Shown here: piece by piece, positions 1 through 11,533 of the stretch | Layout of the letters: every line of letters starts with the position of its first letter | Numbering within the stretch: the stretch's first letter is position 1 | NCBI GenBank assembly: GCA_030765065.1 | Contig: CM060990.1 | Span: 497,478,190-497,542,189 of the forward strand | Reading direction: 5' to 3' | Length of the DNA stretch: 64,000 nucleotides | Source: Deroplatys truncata | Lineage: Eukaryota; Arthropoda; Insecta; Mantodea; Mantidae | The notes under the pieces: generated by a model | The model's input: the letters and a program-made list of their open reading frames with translations, nothing else | The model's database searches: none | Told to the model about the DNA's origin: nothing | Position numbers and translations under genes: made by a program

Positions 1-98
1 CCATTTGTGATGACTGTAGTCATTTCACGGGCCAGGCGCAGTGCCCCCTCTATCGGCGCAGCCGCCAGGCGTCGAGTTTTCCCCAAGCTCGAGCTCCA

Positions 99-389
99 TT
101 AAAATTAAATTGAGTTTTATTTATGGACGTTCTTTAGCCACTATGGTTCTTAGCGTCGCATTCTATATTGGGCGTGAAAGACGGTAATTTTGCTCAGACC
201 TCTTTATCAGGCTTGAGGTTCTTTTACGCGCCGTAAATCTACAACACGGGACCACCGGGGTTACTTCCCTTCCGAAGGAAGCCATGCTAAGGTTGTTTAC
301 GCCCGAAAACATCCATCGCCCTCCGCCGGGTTTGAACCCGCGACCTTGGGAATTAGAGGCTAGCACGGTACTAGTCAACGGAGGACGAC
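99..389 (-). mobile_element. tRNA-derived SINE, family A, copy 1
   Basis: On the minus strand the head has a polymerase III A box (TGGACTAGTACCG-like, here degraded) and a B box (GGTTCAAACCC), followed by a body shared with the copies at 458, 21480 and 25850. The 3' tail lies at the low-coordinate end (AT-rich, about 99-115). Near-perfect 11-bp target duplications flank it at 88-98 and 390-400 (CTCGAGCTCCA against CTCGAGCCCCA). It sits in LINE ORF1 sequence. It has no coding capacity; the open frames across it are chance. Confidence 0.85.
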
Positions 390-457
390 CTCGAGCCCCA
401 GTTAGGACCACATCACAGCCGCCTCCGACAGACGACGTCGCCGAGTCAACCTTGCGG

Positions 458-701
458 TTTTATTTGTGGACGCTCTTTAACTGCTGTGGTTCTTAGCGTC
501 CCATTCTATATATTGGGCGTGAAATACCGGAAATTTTGCTCAGAGGCCTCATCAGGCTTGAGGTTCTATGTGCCGTAAATCTACAACACGGGACCACGGG
601 CTTTAGTTCCCTTCCGAAGGAAGCCACGTAAATCCATCGCCCTCCGCCGGGTTTGAACCCGCGACCTCGGGAACTAGAGACTAGCATGGTAACCACTACA
701 C
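458..701 (-). mobile_element. tRNA-derived SINE, family A, copy 2
   Basis: Same body and B box as copy 1, but shorter around the head and with an internal gap. The flanking 13-bp duplications at 445-457 and 702-714 differ by one base (GTCAACCTTGCGG against GTCAGCCTTGCGG). It inserted only about 70 bp from copy 1, in the same orientation and in the same LINE ORF1. Confidence 0.85.
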
Positions 702-1089
702 GTCAGCCTTGCGGGATGCCGTCCAAGACCTTTATGCGGAGGTCCTGAACATCAGCGCCCGTCTAGCCTCTCTGGAGGAGGCAGTCGCCGCCATGTCATC
801 TGCTGCCACTACCCAGCACGCCTCAGTATCATCGCAACTTGAAGCCATCACCACGTCTCAACACAAGTGATAAGAACATCACCAGCATCTTACACAGCAC
901 GCCCACTACGCGCATATGCCATTGCACCAGACACCTTGGCCACAGAAACACACTTCGTACAGCCTCAAGCACGCACCAGAGAATCTTCAGCGCTACCTAA
1001 AGACGTCAATACCGACCTACCTAACACAATTTGCGTTCTTTCCACTATCACCTTTGAACCAATAGGCTACAGTTAGGGCATTTTGTCAT

Positions 1090-2230
1090 GGCTGCCAGCC
1101 TAGTAATATCCTTTACCCGCTCCCGCCCATAGAACGGCAGCGCAGGAGCTTCCACATACTAACGTGGGTGCTATGCTGGACCGCGCTACCTTCACCTTTG
1201 ACTCCTATCTTTATCATTCTTCCTTTCTCCTTCCGGTGGAGGAGTTCTTAGTGGACACGGCCGACTATTGGCGAGTCCCACACACTCAGTCCTGAAATCC
1301 CATCGGGGTGGGGTAGTGCCTAATAACATTTTCTCTTCCACTCGAAAAAAACAGGCCATATGACAACGAAATATCGCCACAGCGACCAACCAGGGCACGG
1401 GTCCTACAAGGGAGTCAATTAGGACCCAATCTTTAATATATACATAAACGACATACCAAGAACCACAAGAGTAGACAGGTATTTATATGCCAATGACAGA
1501 GCTTTAGTCACACAATCGACCATGCCAAGAATCATTCATACTCGGCGACAAAACGCACTAAACAATCTAGAGCCATGGTACAGGAAATGGTGAATAAAAG
1601 TAAACATCAGAAAAGTCAAGCGATTTAATCACCGTCACAATAAGCATGGCCTTCAGCCACTAACCTTTAGATAGAATGGAAAACTAGTCCCCTACTTATG
1701 CGTAACAGTGAACCAGGGCCTTACCTGGAAACAACACGTCAACATCATAAGAGCCAAAGCGAATGCACAATTAAACAGACGTTAGCCAATCATTAACGCC
1801 AACAGTGCTCTAAAGCTGGAGCTGGGAACTACGCTCTATGAAACCCTAATCAGACCCATCCTAACATATGCTGCCTCCCCCATGCGGACATGCAGACAAA
1901 ACGCATATAAGAAGGCTCCAAACAATGCAAAATAGACTACTCCGCATTGTTGCTAGACTAACGGAAGTGGCTCCAGCGTTCCAATTACATGAGGAACTAA
2001 AATACATTCCATAGTGGAATTCATAAGGCTCAGCCTTTACACGAGAAAAAGAGTAAAAACCATAACGAACTAATGCGAGCACTAGGCGAGTATGATATAA
2101 CTCACGGTAAGCACTCAAGGCCACTATCTCTATTCGAGAGAAGCATACGTCTTGGGGAACCACCAATCGATATGCAGAAATACCTAGACGATCTAGTCTA
2201 CCCCGAAGTTATTCCTAACTAAACTGTAAA
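1090..2230 (+). pseudogene. Jockey-like LINE: 5' leader joined to reverse transcriptase end
   Basis: Bases 1220-1370 match the leader at 4430-4560 (TATTGGCGAGTCCCACAC, CTCGAAAAAAACAGGCCAT). From about 1400 the + strand reads through RT blocks with many stops: a QGSQLGPNLF-like motif B, then YANDRALV in place of the catalytic YADDTALV, then W-KW-IKVN and a C-terminal L-RPILTYAA block near 1850. The two parts abut without ORF1 or endonuclease, so this copy is internally deleted or two fragments are fused. The catalytic YxDD is lost and there is no intact frame. Confidence 0.65.
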
Positions 2231-2710
2231 CAACACATATACACACACTCAATTAACCACAGCAGCCTCAAATCCTTGTGTTTACTCACAAGCCAAGGCG
2301 GCCCCGGGGGACGAGGGCATTCTCGCAAGTGGCACTGGCTTGTACACTGCAAATTTAGTCAAGCAGCCCTACGGGTGTGCACTCTATGCGAACAAGCTTT
2401 CAAAAGGACATTGCAAATGGAAATACACAGTGACGATGCCAATCGGCAGGAAAAACAAAGTTACTCTTATACTAACATATTAACACCTAGTTACCACTTA
2501 AATATAATACAACAATAATACGACAAGGCCAAAAGACGGTGTAATAATTGTTAAAGTTAACAAGTTAACAATTACAATTATTAGAACACTAATATTATAC
2601 GACTACGCCGCATGGCAGAGGCTAATATCAGTGTCCCATACTGTCTTTAAACACATACTCACAAGGAAATTATTACTTAAAAAAAAAAGCGCGCGCACAA
2701 ACGCACACGC
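2231..2710 (+). other. LINE 3' tail and AT-rich spacer, no gene
   Basis: After the LINE coding end there is untranslated-looking sequence with short AT-rich runs (2470-2640) and a GC-alternating stretch just before the mariner. The 80-residue open frame at 2276 resembles nothing I know. I see no gene here. Confidence 0.5.
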
Positions 2711-4018
2711 GAGCGGATCGAAAAATAACACACATTTTTTTTTCCTGCCTTGATATTGCAGTTTCAAAGATAGAGTTTTAAGTTTTCACTACAGCGGGTA
2801 TTTTTTGTTCCATGTGCAGCTCTAGCGAGGGAAGCGTTAACTACACAATAAAGATGGCGCGCATGTTACTGTCGTCCACGTGTAAAGAGCAGAGAGGTGT
2901 GATTCGATATGTGGGCCAAAGGGCATAAACCGAGTGATATTCACAGAGACATGCGTGGCGTGTATGGGGATGATTGTATGGATCGTAGCAGTATCTCCAG
3001 GTGGTGTGCATTCTTCCTAGAGGACCGTGTGAACCTTAGTAATTCGCCACGCTCCGGGAGGCCGGTAACAGCTGCAACCCCCCAGAATGTCAAGAGGCAT
3101 TGAGGCGGCAATTTTGAACGATCGGCGCGTGCAACTGCGAACCTTATCGCAACAGTTCAACATTTCCTATGGCGCAGTGTACGATATTGTTCATGACACG
3201 TTGAAATTTCGTAATGTTAGTGCTCGCTGGGTGCCTAAGAAGCTGACCAGACAACCACAAGGGCCAGCGAATGATGACGAGCTTGGATCGCCTAACGCGG
3301 TACACCGCAGAAGGGCATCACTTTCTGAAAGGAATCGTCACTGGTGGTGAGTCGTGACCATATCACTACACGTCCGAAACCAAGCAGGCAAGTGTAGAGT
3401 GGAAACATGCTGGTTCCCCAGTGAAGAAAAAATTCGAAGTAGCTCAATCTGCAAGGAAAGTGCTTGTGACGATATTCTGGGATACGCATGGTGTTGTGCT
3501 GGTGGACTTTGCTGAACACGGGACCACTGTGAATGCTGCAGCTTACATGAAAACTTTGGTGAAGTTGCGTTGTGCCCTTCGTGACAAACGCCACAACATG
3601 AATGCTGACGATGTCAAAATTCTTCATAACAATGCTCGCTCCCATGTTGCTGCTGCTGTTCGTCAGAAAATCACCAAATTTGGTTGCGAGATGCTTTAGC
3701 ATCCACCATACAGTCTGGGCCATGCACCGTCGGACTTTCATCTGTTTGGTCCCATGAAGAAATTCCTGGCCGACCAGCGCTTTGCGACAGATGCGGAAGT
3801 GAAATCAGCAGTCCGCAGATAGCTATAATCCAAGGAAGCGGACTTCAACGAACAGGGCACATTGAAACTGGTAGCACGATGGCAGAAATGTGTTGAGAAA
3901 CGTGGTGACTATGTCGAAAAGTAGGTAAAAGGTGTAAGTTCATTTGTGATTTTTGTTTGTTTTAACCATTAAACTTTTTTTGTAAAAAAAATTATTGTGC
4001 GTTACTTTTCGATCCGCC
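2711..4018 (+). mobile_element. mariner element with terminal inverted repeats
   Basis: The ends are inverted repeats of about 28 bp: GAGCGGATCGAAAAATAACA at 2711, and CGATCCGC preceded by TGCGTTACTTTT at 3997-4018. They enclose one mariner transposase relic, giving about 1.3 kb, the usual mariner size. The exact outermost base and the TA duplication are unclear because the right flank runs into an AT microsatellite. Confidence 0.85.
2854..3924 (+). pseudogene. mariner transposase, catalytically dead
   Basis: Mariner transposase cuts and pastes DNA through a D,D34D catalytic triad. The N-terminal helix-turn-helix region is readable (CKEQRGVIRY, then WAKGHKPSDI after a one-base slip). It is followed by the linker WVPKKLT (3227-3249) and the catalytic domain (3340-3760). 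The first Asp block reads TGGES (normally TGDE). The second reads HNNARSH (normally HDNARPH). A stop codon lies 23 residues later, and the third Asp survives in APSDFHLF at the correct 34-residue spacing. There is also a stop at 3101. I chose the ATG at 2854 because the family N-terminus follows it. Two of three catalytic residues are lost, so it cannot be active. Confidence 0.9.
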
Positions 4019-4025
4019 CTCTTGT

Positions 4026-4031
4026 AATATA

Positions 4032-4062
<31 letters not shown>
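4026..4062. repeat. (AT)n then (AC)n microsatellite
   Basis: Alternating AT for about 27 bp followed by CA repeats, directly beside the right end of the mariner. Confidence 0.9.
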
Positions 4063-4259
4063 AACATATGCTTAGCTTAGTGCGTTTCAGGGCTGCAGCC
4101 ACTGGCCCAACCAACATATTGACTCACGTACAAGTAAAATACTTGTAATGCAGAGCCAGATCTCACTACAGCACGCAGCGCTCCGGCGTGCACAGAACCT
4201 AGGAGAAATCTACCTAATTAATAAACAAGAATAATACACCTTGAATATCTTAACGCAAC

Positions 4260-6150
4260 ACTTGAAATTTCCTTTATCGTCTCCTGGATTCCGCTAGGGG
4301 GCAGGCTGAAATCTAGTAAAGCTTGTCTTTCAGCTCTCAATTCTTACTCCATTGGTAACCGCACTGCGAGTCAGTTTGCACTCTCTCCATGGAATCCGCG
4401 GGTGTTTAAGGCAGTGCCGCAGCAAACCTATTCTTTTCTACTCCTATGGAGATATTTTTAGTGTGTACGGCTATCTACTGGCGAGCCCCACACTTTGTCT
4501 GCGACTCCCATCGGGGCTGAGGTTATGTGTTTTTCTCTTTCACTCGAAAAACAGGCCATGTCACCCGATGAAATCGGTTCCGTGCTAGCCAGCGCGGCGT
4601 ACACACACACACACAGAGGGGCTTTTGGAGGACACCGCCGGAGATGCGCAAGAAGAAACAGCGCCGTTTTTCCGATCCTGTGCCAGAAGGAACCTACGTT
4701 GCTTCACGGCAACAGTCGATGGGGACGCCGCTCATCCAAGGATACCTGTCACCACTCCGGTCCCAGCCGCCACCGACTCGCCGGCCGTTCCCACGGCATC
4801 TGCCGAGAGGGCCGCCTCTCCACCTCCGCTGCCCGGACCTTCCTTCGCCGCGACTGCAGCAGCAGACAACACACCCAGTCAGCACCACACCTCACCCTGA
4901 GCCGCAATCTGCACGCAGAATCAGCACCACACCGCAGTCACCACCACGGACCTCTACTACACCACCGCCGCTGCCAGCTCCTCTAACAAGGTGCAGTGCA
5001 AAGATACGGAGTTCCCAGGGACATGCCTACAACTTCATCCTTTCCGCCGCTCAACTCCAGTGGCCTTCAGCTATGAAGATCACCAGAATAATCGCGTCCC
5101 GGGGCCCGACTGCACTCATCCGCCTGGCACTGGCTGACCCGGCCGACCGCGAGGCAGCCTTGAGGTCGGACCTGCCCTTATTAGGACGGGTTTTGCGAAT
5201 TGAGGGTAGCCAAGCGGAAAGCCACCAACCATATCGCCGCGCCGCCTAGGTGCCATTACTGCGGCACGTCGAACCTGACAGCTGAATGCACAGTTCATTA
5301 TCTCCGCTGCCGCCGATACTGCGCCATCTCCAACGGCTATGGCCACTGAAAGGGGCAGGCGCAATGCCCAAGGTATCCTCGGCGACGCCGACTAACACCA
5401 CAACCAGCATCAGAGTCTCCAGCGTCTTCACCAGCGCTGCACACTGCAGGACCATGACAGCAACCACCTCCAACAAGGGAGCCCGCTGGCAACCTTGAGG
5501 CAACTATTATCACCACCTCTGCAGCCGAACAATTGACAAGGGAAGATATCCAGGGCCTTCACTCCGAGGTCCTGAACCTCAAATCGTGCATGGCACACCT
5601 TGAGGATGCTATTGCCAACATCACCACCACCGTCAATACCTTTATCACCACAGCCGATTCCACTACACACCCTGATCAACTGCAGAGAATCAAAACAGAA
5701 CTACAGAACCTCCACACTACACAATCAAAAGAAATCCACAGACTTGAGGCTAAACTCCTGGAGCTCCGCACCATCACAGCTGATAGCACACAAATGCTGG
5801 TGAAGCTAACCGGCACCTGCCTGATACAAATTGACACCTCCGTCACCACACTCCAAACTCTGGTGCAAAGGCTCAATCACCGTCATTACACACCACAGCC
5901 GGAACTGGACCCTGAACTCATTGCCTCCATCCACCAAAAACTCAACAGGATAAGCAGAGCATTGCAGACAACGCAGCACCACAATTGCCGCCTCAGGACA
6001 CCAATGAACACCAACCTCAGCAGCTGGGCGCCCTAGAGAACCCAAGCGGCTGAAATACTACAGCAGCATCACCAGGCCCACTCGGAGATCAACAGTAAAC
6101 TGACTCAACTACAAGTCAGCAACCTGAAGCTTGATGGAGGCTAAGTCCAT
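4260..6150 (+). pseudogene. Jockey-like LINE 5' leader and ORF1 (gag-like)
   Basis: The leader (4430-4560) matches that at 1220-1370. From about 4640 a Pro/Thr/Ser-rich N-terminus leads into a gag-like domain (4990-5250; YNFILSAAQLQWPSAMKITR...) typical of Jockey-type ORF1. A degraded zinc-knuckle pair follows, starting CHYCGTSNLTAEC at about 5248-5295. From 5533 to 6036 comes a 167-residue open stretch rich in L/I/E/Q heptads, likely coiled coil. The frame changes at least twice. No endonuclease or RT follows, so the element is truncated after ORF1. The role (RNA binding for retrotransposition) is family knowledge. Confidence 0.6.
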
Positions 6151-6560
6151 ATAAGGAACTTCATCGAGCAACACATCCTGTTGGCTCCACCAACCACTCT
6201 GAAACCACCATGCTACAATCACCTCTAAAAACATCCCAAACATACATCATTTTCCACTCCAGCACTTATGTGCAGAGACAACTGAATGTCACAGAATTTT
6301 TTCATAACAAAGTTTATGCACTTCCTGACCATGCCCTTCCTTTACTCAAGGCCTTGCCAGGACGTGTGTGTGACAGCCAGGGTCCTGGCAAGGCCATAGC
6401 TGTCACCAACACATTTTCTATTCTCACTGCTGGCCAATTGCCAGCAGTTATCCCACCCACTAACGGGACTGCAGCAGCAAACCCCAATACCTATCCTCAC
6501 TTCTCCTATCCACTCCTCTCCTTCACTTCACTCCTAATCCCCTCCCCAAAAAGCAGTCAC
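6151..6560. other. Spacer with nested inverted repeats
   Basis: No recognisable gene. A perfect 14-bp inverted repeat (GGCCTTGCCAGGAC at 6350-6363, partner at 6382-6395) encloses an 18-base loop. A GTGACAG/CTGTCAC pair overlaps it, and a GCTGGC/GCCAGC hairpin lies at 6430-6446. The 120-residue frame over it is not a family I recognise. Confidence 0.6.
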
Positions 6561-6665
6561 TCAACATCCTGATGATGGAAGAGATGCATGCTCCCAAAAC
6601 GTTGATGTATCAGCATCACCTCACCTGGCTTGAGTAGTAAAGTTTCAGTTTCTGCACGTCTTCAA
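6561..6665 (+). mobile_element. Possible Penelope-like element 3' tail
   Basis: The run CTGATGATGGAAGAG followed by a short inverted partner and AAAACG is the kind of noncoding tail I associate with Penelope-like elements. No coding sequence is attached, so the call is weak. Confidence 0.35.
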
Positions 6666-6689
6666 GTTGTTTATACTTTGCTTTTCCTG

Positions 6690-8260
6690 CAGTAAAGTTA
6701 TATCCTAGCTTTGTAAAATAACACTCACAAAATTGATCTTTTCAAAGACATCTGCCCAAATTATGGAGCAAACAATATTCTTAAATTTAGTGAAATAATC
6801 AGCCAAGTGTTACTTCTGCTACAACTTCTTTGGTAAGGTTACAGTCTGTATTAGCACAATAAAGAGCTGATATAATCTGTGACAATCTTTCAGCTCAAGG
6901 TTCCACAGCATCTTCTCTTGAACTCCAAATTTCTGAAAGTTTGTGAAGTAACCTTCCTGTGTTCTGAATAAGAGTATGCCATCTCTCAGGACTGGCACAA
7001 ACAATTACACACTTGCTTTACACAACTGAAAAATGGTACAAACTCTGTAAAACTTCTGACAGCATGGACACCTGTAAGATTAAGAGACTAAGGAACACAA
7101 GGTAGGTAAGTTGCACACAATTCCCTTAATGATAGCTTTAACTTCTTTGATGTGGCCAGACATGTTGGCCCAATGGTCACAACATTGACTTCACAGTCCT
7201 CGCATCAATGTTATGATGTTTCGAATTTTATATAATGGCATTTGCTATCCCCTTGCCTTTATTTGTGGAAATAAAATAAGCATTTTTCATATACTTCCTC
7301 TTCACAATAAAAAACATATTTATAAATACATTCTGCTCTGTTTTTGATAGATCAGCTGTTGCATCACACATGAATGAAAAATACACAGCATTCTCTCTTT
7401 CTTGTAGTATGTATTGTAATATTTTTTTACATCCAACAACAGAAATTCATCTTATGCTCTCAGGGATAAATAATGGAACAATTTTTTTTTATTTTCCTCC
7501 GACACTTCTTTACACAAAGAGTAGATACTCTAAAAAAAAATGGATCATATTTTCCCAAGAATTCATTTGCATCTAAAAAGTTGCCATTTTCATAATCTCC
7601 TAATCCGCTACTATTGCCTCTAAATGCAAGATTTCTAGATACAAGGAAGAGAGTAACACCTAGTAGCCTTTTCAGCAAATCTTTCATAAATTCTTGTTCT
7701 TTAGATATTTGTCTTTGAAAGCTGCTATTTATTGCAGAACCTGATAAACTCTGTTCCAGAATTCTCCAAGACACATAATTAGTGTTATGGCTACAACTGT
7801 TCTCATGCTGAGGTAGGCTCTCATATAAATCTTTCCATGATGATTCAGTATAATCAAATCCCTTGTTTGCCTACTCGATTTACAAGATGATATTGAAACA
7901 GAGTCTTCAAACAACAGAGACGGTCCACAGAAAAACTTTTCTTGCATCTCTCTTCAAACCAACCAGTCTCTTTTCATTTGAGATTTTCCAGAAGAATATT
8001 TAAAATAAAGATAAGTCTCTGTAAATTTTTACTTTTTTGAGTCATAATATTTTTGCAAACTTTCAATATTTATTTCGCAAAATGTTCATAACAATTATTT
8101 CCCTTGCAACATTTGTGATTTTTGGTGGAAGCTGGCTAGTATCCGAGGAGTCCCAACTGTCTGTCGAAGCAGAATCCGAGTCCGACACTTTATTTAAGTA
8201 AATTTCTGACTTACCTTGGGCTGATGGTAATGGTAAAACAGATACATAGGTACCTGATAT
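6690..8260 (-). pseudogene. hAT-type (DUF4371 / ZMYM-like) transposase relic
   Basis: Minus-strand blocks run in family order. Near 8130-8200 there is an acidic leader. At 7700-7850 a W...L...HE-S-H block (WKDLYESLPQHENSCSH) is followed by W-ILEQ. At 7510-7640 I read LAFRG...NGNFLDANEFLGKYDP. At 7370-7440 there is a D-T-D-SKTEQN catalytic-like block. At 7110-7200 CDHWANMSG (family: YDNGANMSG) appears, then a degraded C-S--L-L block. At 6950-6990 I read CASPERWHTL. Stops and frameshifts are frequent. hAT transposases move DNA elements through a D-D-E site plus an all-alpha insertion. Clearly decayed; ends not located. Confidence 0.65.
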
Positions 8261-9157
8261 TCAAGAGATGTAACAGGAACATATTCACCTGCATTATTGT
8301 CTGCTCTGTATTTGATTGTCTTAGAATTTGACTGAGCTGTTGAATGTTGAGAGGTAGATATTATTTTACATTGATGAATTTCTTCCTGGTATTTTTCTTC
8401 TTTTTTTCTTTTCAGCCCCTTAATAGCAACCTGACTTATGACAACTAACCATTATAGCAGTTAGCTACACATATCTGGTAGCTACTTAACTAATCCATAA
8501 GCAACTATAACTACACTGAATTAATTTTAAGTTTATTCAGAACACCACAGTCTAAACTAGCCACTATTACATTGAAAGATTTTCAAACAATCCGCTGCAT
8601 TACCCCACTAACAGTCATGAACTTCAGCAACTCAGGACTTACGTGGTTACACCGTTTCTTGCTGGTAGCATGCACTTTTGTCATTGTTGTTGACAATCAA
8701 ATTTAAGAAATTGGCTATGCATTTCACTATGCAATCGCTAATTACAGCATGGAGATTCAGATGAAAAACACTGCTTTTGGAAGTACAAACTAATGTGCAT
8801 AAGGCAATGATTGTATGGTAACCGCAGCAGTCTGGAAACGGTACCCGTAAAATAAAGTTTCAAATAAGTTTAACAAGAATTTAGTGTATCTGTTACCTAA
8901 TGGTCATGCCCAGTGTTTTTTACTTTTATTTTGATACTCACTTTGGTACGTGCATGTTAACATCAAAGATCAAAGTATACACCTTCCCTGCACTGTTGTC
9001 GTCTTGTTAATGCTCTGCTAGAAGCATGTGCAACAGGTACATAAAGTACAAAACTGCTGTAACTCATTATTGCTAATGCTGACACTAAACTTGAATGTAC
9101 ATGCATGACATTTTTGGGGCAGTGTATTAGCAGTTATGAATATAACATTTCATAAGT
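8261..9157. other. No gene seen
   Basis: About 900 bp of AT-rich sequence without open frames of note, splice-like exons or repeats shared with other parts of the window that I could recognise. Confidence 0.5.
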
Positions 9158-9221
9158 ATGAATGAATGAATGAATTGAATTTATTGTACAACTTATTTTA
9201 CAATTTGGTTTACAATTTTTA

Positions 9222-9224
<3 letters not shown>

Positions 9225-9267
<43 letters not shown>
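9225..9267. repeat. (AT)n microsatellite
   Basis: Uninterrupted AT dinucleotides followed by TCTCTC, within the 3' untranslated region of the minus-strand LINE. Confidence 0.95.
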
Positions 9268-9271
<4 letters not shown>

Positions 9272-9540
9272 CTCGTAACCCTCCATCTTATGTACAATTT
9301 GCCTGGTGCTAGTCTACTTATTAAGCCACTTAGATTGCTTGGCTTATTAATGGAGTAACACAGCACAATAGTAACATTTATTTATAACTTTATTTCACAA
9401 AAATATATCATTAATTGCTATTCTTGGAGTTGCTTGAGATAGGATCATATACACTTAACACCCTGGTTATTTGTGTATATGTACCCTTCATTTTACTATA
9501 TACATTTTCCAAAACTAGCAATTTAAATTTTTCTCCTCAT

Positions 9541-11533
9541 CTATATTTTACCTACATCAACACTCCTATTATTATATTCCTCTTTTTCTTTGATAATTTT
9601 CCTCCACCATTTCTCTCTTACCTTCCCTGTATATTTACCTAATTGTTGCAAAAATTCTTTCTTATTGTTTCCAAAGAGTTTTAAAAATAATATCTCTATC
9701 TGTAATTTATCCCACTTCCTATTCCATATTTCCTCTCTCCAAACTTTGGTTTCTGCACATTCTATTATACAGTGTAAATTTTTATCTGCCCTTCCACATA
9801 GTGGGCGTCAACTTTTAAACCCCTTAACAACATGGTTCCTGTTCTTGCCCATGCCAGGCCCTCTCTTTCCATTTTATCACAGACATCAATATATTTTTCT
9901 CTTCCCCAATCTTTTTTCAAGTTCAGATAATATATCAGGCTTCTCTTATCCCTTAAACTACCATATATTTCCTGTTTCTCAATATCATCAACCCTGAATT
10001 TCACTTTATTCCATACATTTTGTCCCCTCGTCTGAATATTGGCTGGCTCGTCCAATCCTACTTCCCTCACAGTTTCCTTTAATTGAGATAACCAACTTCT
10101 TTGCCATCTTGTTTTTTCTTGTATCCTTAAACAGTTTTTAAGAATATTTCCTTCCTCCAATGCTTGGATCCTACTCCAATATTTCATAATGCGTTTTAAC
10201 ACTATTCCTTTCCTTCCAACTCTTCCTAATTCAACTAGGGCAACCCCATTTGGAGCTGCTCTTGGTAACCCCAATATCATTTTACAAAAGGTTATGTGAA
10301 TCTGATCCACACATTCCCATCCTTTTTCTGTCCCCCAAATCTCTATACCATGCATCATTCTTGATTCAACTGTTGCAGTATATATTCTCTCTAACCAATT
10401 TACTCTCATATTTGGTAATTTCCTCAAGCACGTTCTTATGCTATTAATAGCTAACTTTCCTTTACATAGTGCATTTTTTCTCTGCTCGGTCCACCTACCA
10501 TTATTATTTAACCTTACCCCCATGTAATCAAATTTATTTACAACATCGATTTCACTCCCCTCTAACCACCATTTCTCATTTCTGCTGAGTTTATTTCCAT
10601 TTTTACAGACCATAATTTTGGATTTACTTTTATTTATCTTTAGACCCCATTCTTTGCAATATTTCTCTGTTGCTTCTACTGCTTTCTTTAATCCTCTGCT
10701 TTTAATTGCTGCTGCCACTAGATCATCTGCAAAAAGCAAGCCTGGGATGTCTTTATTATTAATTGATGGACAGTGCAAGTTTTCCTTCAATATTTCCTTT
10801 AATATATCTATAAATAGATTGAATAAAATGGGACTTAATTTACAACCTTGTCTTACACCCATGGTATTTGGTACCCATTCTGTTACTTTATTATTGGCAA
10901 GCCTAATACAAACTTTATTATCTGTATACAACCTCTCTAATAATCCTATAAGCTTCTCACTCACCCCCTTTACTTTCAGCTTGCTCCAGAGCGCTTCCCT
11001 ATGGATGGTATCAAAGGCCTTTTCTAGGTCTGCAAAAAATAAATAAACCTTTCCTCCTTTCTTACTTAGGTATTTATCTATCACTGTTCTTAATATGAAT
11101 ATATTATCCACTATGAATTTCCCTTTTCTAAACCCCCTTGAAATTCTGATAATTTTCCTTCTCTCTCCGCCCATTCTTGTAATCGCTTTGCTATTATCCC
11201 TGTAAACACCTTACCTATCACTGATAAGAGACTTATGCCTCTATCATTACTTGGATTGTTCACCTCCCCTTTCCCTTTAAAAATTGCTACAATCACTCCT
11301 AGTTTCCAATTTTGTGGGATCTTTCCGCCCTCTAAAATCACATTAAATAATTTTTCTAAAAGCTCTCGTCTTTCCGCATCTTCATACCAGACCTTCCAAA
11401 ATTCCCCCGGTATTTCATCCATTCCATTAGCTTTCTTAATTTTCAACTTTGTCACCTGTTCTGTTATCTCATTCTCTAATATTTTCTGATCTAGTCCTTC
11501 AACATAATTCGTAAACTTTTCTTTGTCTGCCAT
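9541..11533 (-). pseudogene. LINE ORF2 reverse transcriptase and C-terminal region
   Basis: RT copies element RNA at the nicked target. The N-terminal RT part (11111-11533) has KIKKANGMDEIPGEFWK. A one-base slip in a G run near 11135 leads into the 469-residue frame (9765-11174). That frame has DLEKAFDTIHREALW (motif A), GVRQGCKLSPILFNLF (motif B) and LLFADDLV (motif C, both Asp kept). The thumb and W-R-I-Y-A-VESRMMHG block follow. Near 9810 another slip restores a knuckle (RPLCGRADKNLHCIIEC, first Cys now Arg) and the reading goes on to a stop at 9541. With two or three single-base repairs the domain would be continuous, so this copy looks fairly young. No TSD was found. Confidence 0.85.

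Larger units (their letters stand above)
1..1075 (+). pseudogene. Jockey-like LINE ORF1 (gag-like) remnant, split by two SINEs
   Basis: Bases 1-60 translate to a zinc-knuckle-like stretch (CDDCSHFTGQAQCP). The same kind of sequence occurs in the better ORF1 copy at 4260-6150. After the two SINE insertions, bases 713-870 encode a coiled-coil stretch (DAVQDLYAEVLNISARLASL) that matches the 5533-6036 region of that copy. ORF1 proteins of Jockey-type LINEs bind their own RNA. The frame is broken by the SINEs and by stops near 870, and 870-1075 is degenerate. The left part runs off the window. I infer a dead fragment; the family match rests on the paralogous copy inside this window. Confidence 0.6.

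Noticed and set aside
310..345. tRNA gene signal (B box GGTTCAAACCC) in the family A SINEs
   Set aside because: The heads do not fold into a full cloverleaf that I can trace, and the sequence runs on into a repeated SINE body with target duplications.
6210..6572. 120-residue open frame as a gene
   Set aside because: No family resemblance; it spans hairpins and low-complexity Ser/Pro codons.
9765..11174. The 469-residue open frame as a possible host gene
   Set aside because: It contains RT motifs A, B and C and continues into a LINE C-terminal knuckle; it is ORF2 of the minus-strand LINE.
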